8,317 bases of DNA, taken from contig CAMTBF010000136.1 of NCBI GenBank assembly GCA_947068385.1, positions 1 to 8,317 of the forward strand. Reading direction: 5' to 3'. Shown here in pieces: positions 1-5,841 of this stretch. The notes under the pieces were generated by a model. It worked only from the letters and a program-made list of their open reading frames with translations, was not told where the DNA came from and ran no database searches. Position 1 is the stretch's first letter. Each line of letters begins with the position of its first letter. Both the position numbers and the translations under genes were made by a program. The DNA comes from an uncultured Lachnospiraceae bacterium (GTDB taxonomy: Bacteria; Bacillota; Clostridia; Lachnospirales; Lachnospiraceae).

Positions 1-67
1 TGAATGTCATGTATTTGCCTTCCTGCGTGTCCGCACTGCCGGCACCGGTGTTCATCATTTCATCCAT
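1..67 (-). CDS. cheW: CheW-type chemotaxis coupling protein, N-terminal fragment (runs off the left edge)
   Basis: Only the first 22 codons are in the window. They read M-D-E-M-M-N-T-G-A-G-S-A-D-T-Q-E-G-K-Y-M-T-F. A short polar leader followed by a G-K-Y-x-T-F strand is how many CheW proteins begin, because this is the first beta strand of the CheW SH3-like domain. CheW is a cytoplasmic adaptor that links the P5 domain of CheA to the tips of chemoreceptors. The ATG is preceded by an AAAGGAA stretch (79-85), with 12 bases between its AGGA core and the start; two further ATGs at codons 4 and 5 would be worse spaced. The gene starts 26 bp after the cheA stop, so the two are almost certainly co-transcribed. 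The identification rests on the start motif plus position after cheA. A CheV (CheW fused to a receiver) would look the same at this point. Confidence 0.8.
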   Translation of the reverse strand, partial: MDEMMNTGAGSADTQEGKYMTF

Positions 68-93
68 ATGATTAGCCGTTCCTTTCTATGATT

Positions 94-2259
94 TTATTCT
101 ACCAACCCAGGGGCATCCAGTATCAGGGCGATGCTGCCGTCGCCCAGCTGTGTACAGCCGGACAGGCCCTTCACCTTCTTGATATAGGAAGGAATCGGTT
201 TTACCACGATTTCCTGTTCTCCCACCAGCTTATCCACCAACAGGCAGATCTTCCGGTCCTCCACCTCCAGGATCAGCATCACGCCGTCCTCCACGGACTC
301 CTGATACTCCTCCAGGCCATACCAGTTGCCCAGGCGGATCACCGGGAAGCAGTCCCCGCGGATCATGACGAACTCGTCGCCGTTGGGCTCATGAATCATC
401 ATGTCCTCCTTCACCCGGATGAACTGCTTGATGACGCCTGTCTCCATGACGAAGGAGGATGTGCCCACCTCCATGACGATGCCGTCGATGATGGCCAGGG
501 TCAGGGGGATCTTCAGGCTCATGACGCTGCCGCTGCCAGGGGTGCTCTCGATCTCCAGGGCTCCGCCGATGGCCTGGATGTTCTGCACCACCACGTCCAT
601 GCCTACGCCGCGCCCCGAGTACTCGGTGACCACCTCGTTGGTGGAGAATCCGGGCAGGGTGATGAACTGGTACACTTCCTTGTCGGTGTAGGCGGAATCC
701 GGCTTGTTGTCCTCCAGGATGCCCTGCCTCCTGGCCTTGGCCAGAATCTTCTCCCGATCCAGCCCGGTGCCGTTGTCCTCCACGCTGATCCAAACCTTGC
801 CGGCCTCGGTCTTGGCGGACAGGGTGACCTTGCCCTTCTCCGTCTTGCCGCTGGCCGCCCTCTCTTCATTGGTCTCGATACCATGGTCCACGGCGTTCCG
901 CACCAGGTGCATCAGGGGATCGGAGATATGCTCGATGATGTTCTTGTCCACCTCGGTGGAATCCCCCACCATCACGAACTCGATGTCCTTGCCCAGCTTC
1001 CTGGACACGTCGAAGACGATGCGGTTCATCTTCTGGAAAGTGTTGGTCAGGGGCACCATGCGCATGGACATGATGACATTCTGCAGATCCGTAGAGATAG
1101 AGGCCAGCTGGGCCGCCGCCTTGTTGAAGTTGTCCAGGTTCAGCCCGGGCACCTTCAGGTCGGAGCTCTGCAGCACCACGGACTCGGAAATCACCAGCTC
1201 CCCGATCAGATCCATGAGCTGATCCATCTTGTTTACGTTGACGCTGATGAAAGCCGCCTTCTCGCCCTTGGGCTTATCCTTGGCCAGCTTCTTCTGCCTG
1301 CCGGGCTCCTTGGACTGGATGACGAAATCGCCCGGCGTGATCTTAGGCGCCTCGGGCTTCTTCTCCTCCGCCTTGGCCTCCCCTGCCTGGGCGGCCTCCT
1401 GCTTGGCCTCTATGACCTCCACGCTGGACTCCAGGTCGATCTGGGGCAGGGGCTGCGTGTCGCCGAAGTCGAAGCCCAGCAGGAACTGGTTGGCGTCGCA
1501 CTCGAAGACGTCCACCTTCTCGATGTCGTACCCCACGCCTATGAGCTCCCGCACTTCCTCCTCGCTGCACTGGGCCTGGAGCAGGATGCGGAACCCCTCT
1601 TTGATGATGGTCTCGCTGCACTTCTCGTCCGTGAGGAGGTCCTCCGGGGAGTACAGGATGTCCTCCGCGATCTCCTTCAGGGCGTAGACGGTCTTATACG
1701 CGTGCACATTGGCCATCTCCGTCTCCGGGAAGAAGTGGATGAAAATCTTGTAGAAGCGGCTGGCGGCGGTGGCCACGGGGGCGATGTAGAAATGCTTCGG
1801 CTCCTCATGGACATTCTCCACGGCCGGGCCGCCCTCTCCTCCTGCGCCTCCGTTCTTGATCTGGTTCAAAAATTTGTCCAGATCCGCGATGATGTCCGTG
1901 GCGTCGCCGTCCGCGGGCTCGCCGTTGCGGATCTTTTCCATTTCACTGGAGATGAAATCCTCCACCTCCAGCACATGCTCCACCAGCTCCACATGGGGAA
2001 CATTGTCCGGATGGGATTCCCTCAGATAAAAGAAGACATCCTCCAGTTTGTGCGACACAGCCGTGATATTGTCGAACATCATGATGCCGGATGAGCCCTT
2101 GATGGTATGCATGGTCCGGAATATCTCGTTGATGCTGTCCTCGTCAAAGCAGTCCGCATCCTTCTGTTCCAGAACAGTCTCCTGAAGCTGCTCCAGCAGC
2201 TGACCGTTCTCGAACAGATACATGTCCAGCATGCTTTCTGTGTTAAAATCTCCCGCCAT
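94..2259 (-). CDS. cheA: Chemotaxis histidine kinase CheA
   Basis: A 721-residue CheA, normal in length, with all five domains. P1 (about 1-110) is the histidine phosphotransfer domain with phospho-acceptor His51 in an M-H-T-I-K-G-S-S-G motif. P2 (about 165-255) is the response-regulator docking domain, found in clostridial and enteric CheA. A charged linker rich in Ala, Glu and Lys (about 280-335) leads to the P3 dimerisation hairpin (about 338-400). P4 is the ATPase, with N box H-L-V-R-N-A-V-D-H-G (451-460), G1 box E-D-N-G-T-G (494-499), P-G-F-S-T (536-540) and G2 box S-G-R-G-V-G-M-D (548-555). P5 (about 590-721) is the CheW-like receptor-coupling domain. The protein autophosphorylates at His51 using ATP and passes phosphate to CheY and CheB. 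AAAGGAG (2266-2272) sits 6 bases before the ATG. There is no sign of damage. Confidence 0.98.
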   Translation of the reverse strand: MAGDFNTESMLDMYLFENGQLLEQLQETVLEQKDADCFDEDSINEIFRTMHTIKGSSGIMMFDNITAVSHKLEDVFFYLRESHPDNVPHVELVEHVLEVEDFISSEMEKIRNGEPADGDATDIIADLDKFLNQIKNGGAGGEGGPAVENVHEEPKHFYIAPVATAASRFYKIFIHFFPETEMANVHAYKTVYALKEIAEDILYSPEDLLTDEKCSETIIKEGFRILLQAQCSEEEVRELIGVGYDIEKVDVFECDANQFLLGFDFGDTQPLPQIDLESSVEVIEAKQEAAQAGEAKAEEKKPEAPKITPGDFVIQSKEPGRQKKLAKDKPKGEKAAFISVNVNKMDQLMDLIGELVISESVVLQSSDLKVPGLNLDNFNKAAAQLASISTDLQNVIMSMRMVPLTNTFQKMNRIVFDVSRKLGKDIEFVMVGDSTEVDKNIIEHISDPLMHLVRNAVDHGIETNEERAASGKTEKGKVTLSAKTEAGKVWISVEDNGTGLDREKILAKARRQGILEDNKPDSAYTDKEVYQFITLPGFSTNEVVTEYSGRGVGMDVVVQNIQAIGGALEIESTPGSGSVMSLKIPLTLAIIDGIVMEVGTSSFVMETGVIKQFIRVKEDMMIHEPNGDEFVMIRGDCFPVIRLGNWYGLEEYQESVEDGVMLILEVEDRKICLLVDKLVGEQEIVVKPIPSYIKKVKGLSGCTQLGDGSIALILDAPGLVE

Positions 2260-2336
2260 ATCTATCTCCTTTCGTGGGCGCGCGGAGAGCGCGCTTTACT
2301 CTCTTCTCTCTGCCGGCCATAAGCCGGCCCCGCCTG
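2260..2336 (-). other. cheY-cheA spacer with two GC-rich hairpins
   Basis: The 77-bp gap is the mRNA segment between the cheY stop and the cheA start. It holds two perfect 6-bp palindromic stems with 5-base loops. One is GCCGGC/GCCGGC (arms 2323-2328 and 2312-2317), and the other is GCGCGC/GCGCGC (arms 2289-2294 and 2278-2283). Neither is followed by a run of T in the direction of transcription, so they do not look like intrinsic terminators. The second ends 5 bases before the cheA ribosome site. They may affect mRNA stability or the relative amounts of CheY and CheA; that role is inferred only from position. Confidence 0.5.
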
Positions 2337-2729
2337 TCAGATCAGGTTCAGCTTCTTCATGGCCTGCTCGAACCGCTCCTGGTCGATGGGCTTTCCGGAG
2401 TATATGGTGCACCCCAGCTCGAATGCCATCTTCACGTTCTTCTCCTCGTTCAGGGCAGTGGTCATGATGACCTTCACCGCCTTGTCCTCCGGAATGTTCC
2501 TCTCCTTCTCCAGATTGCGGATGCCCATCAGCGCCTGATACCCGTCCATCACGGGCATCATGATGTCAAGGCAGACCAGGTCGTAAGGCTCCTTGTCCTC
2601 TAAGGCCATCAGGAACGCGTCCACGGCCTCCATGCCGTCCACCGTCACGTCACACTCACCGTACTTCGCAAGAAAGCTTGCCATAAATTTCCTCGTCGCG
2701 AAATCATCCTCCGCCAGCAGAATCTTCAT
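2337..2729 (-). CDS. cheY: Stand-alone CheY-like response regulator
   Basis: A 130-residue protein consisting of one receiver domain and no output domain. The acidic pocket is E7-D8-D9, the phospho-acceptor is D55 (in L-D-I-M-M-P), the switch Thr is T91 (in I-M-T-T-A) and the conserved Lys is K113 (in G-K-P). The segment between the third helix and the fourth strand (K-E-R-N-I-P-E-D-K, about 75-83) is some six residues longer than in enteric CheY, which shifts T and K accordingly. The gene lies between cheB and cheA, so CheA is the natural phosphate donor. It could bind the flagellar switch, act as a phosphate sink, or signal to another target. AAAGGAG lies 7 bases before the ATG, and the gene starts 18 bp after the cheB stop. 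The symbol denotes family and context; a motor role is not shown. Confidence 0.88.
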   Translation of the reverse strand: MKILLAEDDFATRKFMASFLAKYGECDVTVDGMEAVDAFLMALEDKEPYDLVCLDIMMPVMDGYQALMGIRNLEKERNIPEDKAVKVIMTTALNEEKNVKMAFELGCTIYSGKPIDQERFEQAMKKLNLI

Positions 2730-2747
2730 GTCTTTTCTCCTTTACAT

Positions 2748-3782
2748 TTACATTTTATTCAATAACGCGTATGTCCTCTGGGCGATGTCCGTCAGCTTCT
2801 CCTGATACTCCACCGCCCCCAGGTCATAAGCGACCTTCGGCATCCCATAGACCACGCAGGTGGACTCGTCCTGGCCGATCGTCCTGGCCCCCGCCTGGCG
2901 CATGGCCAGCAGCCCCCTGGCGCCGTCTCCGCCCATCCCTGTCAGGATGATGCCCACCGCGTCAGGCCCCGCCGCCTTGGCCACGGAGTCGAACAGCACC
3001 TCCACGGAGGGGCAGTGCCCGTTCACCCTGGGCCCGGGCTTGACCTCCACCTGGTAGTTCCCGCCTACCTTCACCAGCCTCATGTGCCTGTCGCCTCCGG
3101 GGGCTATGAGCATATGCCCGGGCAGCACCCTGTCCCCGGTCTCCGCCTCCTTGACGTGGATCTGGCACTCGTCGTCCAGCCTCTTGGCATACATCTGCGT
3201 GAACCCCGGCGGCATGTGCTGTACACAGACGATCCCCGGAATGTCCGTGCCGAACTGCCGCACCACGGCGGAGGTGGCCTCCGTCCCGCCCGTGGAGGCG
3301 CCGATCGCCACCACCAGGTTCCCGCGCTTCACGGCCATGCGCTCCGGGCTCCTCTGGTTCAGCATCACCGATTTCTTGATGTTGCTGATCCTGGCGCTGG
3401 AGGCTATCTTTATCTTTACCAGCAGCTCGTTGCGGACGAAGTCCTCCAGCTGCTTCCTGCTGGACACCGCGGGTTTGGCCACGAAGTCCACCGCCCCCGC
3501 GTTCATGGCATCGAACACCTTGTCGCTTAAGGAGCTGATCACCACCACGGGAAGCGGGTACTGGGGCATGAGCTTTCGCAGGAACTCGATCCCGTTCATC
3601 CTAGGCAGCTCGATGTCCAGCGTCATCACGTCCGGCTTCAGGGCCAAAATCGCGTCCCTGGCCTCAAAGGGGTCCCTGGCCGTCCCCACCACCTGTATCG
3701 CCGGATCCCTGCCCAGATTCTGGACCAGCAGCTCCCGGAACACGATGGAATCATCCACTATCAAAACCTTAATCGGCAGCAT
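2748..3782 (-). CDS. cheB: Chemoreceptor glutamate methylesterase / glutamine deamidase CheB
   Basis: A 344-residue protein of typical CheB length and layout. The N-terminal receiver has acidic residues D10 and D11, phospho-acceptor D56 (in L-D-I-E-L-P) and K103 (in A-K-P). A linker (about 107-150) leads to the C-terminal methylesterase domain (about 152-344). The catalytic triad is visible: S163 in G-A-S-T-G-G, H189 in Q-H-M-P-P-G-F-T, and D286 in G-M-G-G-D-G. CheB hydrolyses methyl-glutamate on chemoreceptors and is stimulated when CheA phosphorylates its receiver, which resets receptor signalling. An AGGG core (3789-3792) lies 6 bases before the ATG, a modest ribosome site. The gene pairs with cheR directly upstream, and both imply methylatable receptors encoded elsewhere. 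Confidence 0.97.
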   Translation of the reverse strand: MLPIKVLIVDDSIVFRELLVQNLGRDPAIQVVGTARDPFEARDAILALKPDVMTLDIELPRMNGIEFLRKLMPQYPLPVVVISSLSDKVFDAMNAGAVDFVAKPAVSSRKQLEDFVRNELLVKIKIASSARISNIKKSVMLNQRSPERMAVKRGNLVVAIGASTGGTEATSAVVRQFGTDIPGIVCVQHMPPGFTQMYAKRLDDECQIHVKEAETGDRVLPGHMLIAPGGDRHMRLVKVGGNYQVEVKPGPRVNGHCPSVEVLFDSVAKAAGPDAVGIILTGMGGDGARGLLAMRQAGARTIGQDESTCVVYGMPKVAYDLGAVEYQEKLTDIAQRTYALLNKM

Positions 3783-3867
3783 ATATCACCCTGTCCCCCT
3801 CTTTGCTTTTCTATACCCAATTTCCTGTCACAACTTCTCATCCCGGCCTTCTGTCCCGGCCCCTCCC
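3783..3867 (-). other. cheR-cheB spacer
   Basis: This 85-bp gap has no credible reading frame. It holds two copies of an 8-base direct repeat (TCCCGGCC on the plus strand at 3841-3848 and 3854-3861) and the weak cheB ribosome site. I see no terminator or convincing promoter, so read-through from cheR to cheB is the simplest reading. Confidence 0.4.
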
Positions 3868-4674
3868 TCATTTCCGGAAGATGGAGGGCTGGATGATCTG
3901 GAACGGCGTGCTGTTCCTGTCGATGGTCTCCGTGGTCCCGATGAACAGGTAGCCCCCGGGCTCCAGCGCGTCGTAGACCTTCTGCACCAGCTCCCGCTTC
4001 GTCTTCTCGTCGAAGTATATCATCACGTTCCGCAGGAATATGGTATGCATCCTGCGCCGGAACGGGAACGGATCCATGAGGTTGAACTGCCGGAAGATGA
4101 CCTCGTTCTTCAGCTCCTGCTTCACCTGATACTGGGTGCCCCCCGCAAGCTTATGGAAGAACTTCTTCCGCCAGTGCTCCGGGATGTTCTTGAGCTGTTC
4201 GTCCGAGTAGATCCCCGCCATGGCCTTCTGCAGCACCTTGGTGGAGATGTCCGTGGCCAGCACCTTGGTGTCCCACTGGGCATGCTCCATCCCGAAGAAG
4301 TCCGCCAGCACCATGGCTATCATATAGGGCTCCTCCCCGGAGGAAGCCGCGCCGCACCAGATCCGCAGGTCCTTCCTCGCCGCCTCCTTCTGGCGCAGCC
4401 AGGGGAGCACCTGGCTCTTGAAGAAGTCGAAATGCTCGAATTCCCGCATGAAATATGTATGGTTGGTGGTGAGGAAGTTCACCAGCATCTTCTCCTGATT
4501 GCCCGTGGTATCCTGCTCCACCGCGTTCATGAATTCATCGAATGTCTTCCAGCCGCCTCTCTTAATATAATTCTCCAGCCGCCCGTTTACAATGACCTTT
4601 TTCTGGTAAAGGTCGATTCCGTAGCGCTGCTTCATATGAGAGGCGATCCGTATAAATTCCTCATCCTTGATCAC
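3868..4674 (-). CDS. cheR: Chemoreceptor glutamate methyltransferase CheR
   Basis: A 268-residue CheR of standard length that transfers methyl groups from S-adenosylmethionine to receptor glutamates. The N-terminal helical domain (about 1-75) ends in L-T-T-N-H-T-Y-F-M-R-E (68-78), the CheR signature. The Rossmann domain follows, with the SAM-binding loop G-A-A-S-S-G-E-E-P (108-116), an A-T-D-I-S strand end with acidic D142, and L-R-N-V-M-I-Y-F-D (214-222). The start is GTG. An AGGAGG at 4686-4691, 11 bases upstream, supports it, and no in-frame ATG occurs before codon 14, which would cut into the N-terminal helix. An out-of-frame ATG between the ribosome site and the GTG stops after six codons. 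No TPR or other C-terminal extension is present. Confidence 0.96.
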   Translation of the reverse strand: MIKDEEFIRIASHMKQRYGIDLYQKKVIVNGRLENYIKRGGWKTFDEFMNAVEQDTTGNQEKMLVNFLTTNHTYFMREFEHFDFFKSQVLPWLRQKEAARKDLRIWCGAASSGEEPYMIAMVLADFFGMEHAQWDTKVLATDISTKVLQKAMAGIYSDEQLKNIPEHWRKKFFHKLAGGTQYQVKQELKNEVIFRQFNLMDPFPFRRRMHTIFLRNVMIYFDEKTKRELVQKVYDALEPGGYLFIGTTETIDRNSTPFQIIQPSIFRK

Positions 4675-4685
4675 AGCTCATCCCA

Positions 4686-4691
4686 CCTCCT
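4686..4691 (-). promoter_or_regulatory. Shine-Dalgarno of cheR (supports the GTG start)
   Basis: A perfect AGGAGG in the mRNA sense lies 11 bases before the GTG codon. It is the strongest ribosome site in its surroundings and decides in favour of GTG over the internal Met14. The spacing is on the long side, which together with GTG may moderate CheR output. Confidence 0.65.
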
Positions 4692-4747
4692 GACCCGCGT
4701 CCAAAACCTGCCCGCGCGCTCGTATCCTTATCTGAATCCGCCCCGCC

Positions 4748-5803
4748 TCAGCACAGCTGGCGGCATATCTTGCGGCATATCCTGAAAATATCCGGATTGA
4801 ACTTCATCCCCGCCTCCCCCTCCATGATCCCTAAGGCCTCTTCCCTGCTGTAGTGCTTCTTGTCCGTCAGGGCGCAGTAGGCCTGCACGATGGATACGAT
4901 CTGCGCCGCCAGGGGGATGGCCTCCCCCGCAAGCCCCTCCGGATATCCGCTGCCGTCCCAGTTCTCATGATGGTAATGGGCGATGTCCACGGCCATGCGG
5001 ATGAAGTCATTGTAGTCCCTGCCCACATGCAGGTCGCCCAGGAGCTTGGCGCCGATGGTGGTATGGGTCTGCACGATCGCCATCTCCCCCGCGTCCAGGG
5101 CCTCCGCCTTGCGCAAAAGCTCCAGCGGGATCCCGATATTGCCGATGTCGCACAGGGGCGCCGCCAGCTCGATGGTATCGATGCAGGCATCGGAGACCTT
5201 ATCCTCGAACAGCGGGGAAAGCTGCATCCCCTGGGCCAGGATCCTACAGTTCTCCTTCAGGCGCTCTATATGCTCCCCCCCGTAGCAGGAATTCCTGGCG
5301 GCGATTCCCGCCAGGGCGTACAGTACGTCCTTCTTCTCCTGCTCGATCTGCTTGAGCTGCTCGCTGACGGAGGCGTGGAGCCTGTGGTTCATCTCCTCCA
5401 GCTCCCTGCTGGCCTCGTAGAGGCGCAGGTGCACGCCCACCCTGGCCTGCACCACCTCCGGCACAAAGGGCTTCGTGATGTAGTCAGCCCCGCCCAGCGA
5501 CAGGCCCTCAATGATATCTTTCGGATTATCGTATGCGGAAATGAAGATAATCGGGATATTTTTTGTCTTTTTATCGTTCTTCAATGCCCTGCACAGCTCA
5601 TAGCCGTCCATCCCCGGCATGGAGATGTCGGACAGGACCAAATGGGGGCGGGCTTCCCCGACCAGCCCAAGCGCCTCTTCCCCGCTGGCCGCCACCACGG
5701 GACGGCAGCCCATGTCCTGGATGATTTCCTCCAGGATGCATCTGTTCACTTCCAGGTCGTCCACGATGAGAATCCTGGCCGCGCCCTTGTCCGCGTGCTC
5801 CAT
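4748..5803 (-). CDS. Response regulator: receiver plus degenerate HD-GYP domain
   Basis: A 351-residue protein counted from the ATG at 5803. The receiver (about 10-125) is intact: D15-D16, phospho-acceptor D59 (in L-S-D-I-S-M-P), S89 and K111 (in T-K-P-F). A helical linker (about 127-165) joins a full-length HD-GYP domain (about 166-351). That domain keeps H178, H247, H278-H279 and the W-D-G-S-G-Y-P signature (282-288). The HD pair, however, reads C218-D219, the D-I-G-K lysine is N222, and the canonical D-V-Y-D-A-L reads Q307-A-Y-C310-A-L. The glutamate that starts the domain's metal set also appears to be Ala. In known HD-GYP phosphodiesterases these residues bind metals and hydrolyse cyclic di-GMP, so this protein is probably inactive or altered and may act by binding. 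A TTG start at 5845, overlapping the upstream stop, would add 14 residues but lacks a ribosome site. The gene directly follows a histidine kinase, its likely partner. Confidence 0.9.
   Translation of the reverse strand: MEHADKGAARILIVDDLEVNRCILEEIIQDMGCRPVVAASGEEALGLVGEARPHLVLSDISMPGMDGYELCRALKNDKKTKNIPIIFISAYDNPKDIIEGLSLGGADYITKPFVPEVVQARVGVHLRLYEASRELEEMNHRLHASVSEQLKQIEQEKKDVLYALAGIAARNSCYGGEHIERLKENCRILAQGMQLSPLFEDKVSDACIDTIELAAPLCDIGNIGIPLELLRKAEALDAGEMAIVQTHTTIGAKLLGDLHVGRDYNDFIRMAVDIAHYHHENWDGSGYPEGLAGEAIPLAAQIVSIVQAYCALTDKKHYSREEALGIMEGEAGMKFNPDIFRICRKICRQLC
4760..4783 (-). repeat. Tandem 12-bp repeat inside the degenerate HD-GYP gene
   Basis: Two adjacent 12-base units (4760-4771 and 4772-4783) differ at one base. 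They sit in frame near the 3' end of the gene and encode a repeated R/K-I-C-R unit. With the final codon they give cysteines at residues 343, 347 and 351, each four residues apart. Confidence 0.7.
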
Positions 5804-5811
5804 CCCCGGCA

Positions 5812-5817
5812 CCTCCC
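5812..5817 (-). promoter_or_regulatory. Shine-Dalgarno that selects the ATG at 5803
   Basis: GGGAGG in the mRNA sense lies 8 bases before the ATG at 5803, which is ideal spacing. The longer TTG alternative at 5845 has only the coding end of the kinase gene before it. This site is the main reason for choosing the shorter protein. Confidence 0.7.
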
Positions 5818-5841
5818 TGCCTACAGACTCCGTGCTCTTCC

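Noticed and set aside
88..2094. Long plus-strand open frame (668 codons) opposite cheA
   Set aside because: It is an antisense shadow. cheA on the other strand has all five domains, while this frame gives a His/Leu/Asp/Gly-rich product with no recognisable motif. Long antisense frames are common opposite GC-rich genes.
3082..4785. Plus-strand open frame (567 codons) across cheB and cheR
   Set aside because: It spans two clear minus-strand genes and their spacer, and it has no domain and no ribosome site.
4748..5803. Degenerate HD-GYP gene as a pseudogene
   Set aside because: The frame is open over the full family length, the receiver is intact and a strong ribosome site precedes it. Substitution of particular ligands is not by itself gene decay.
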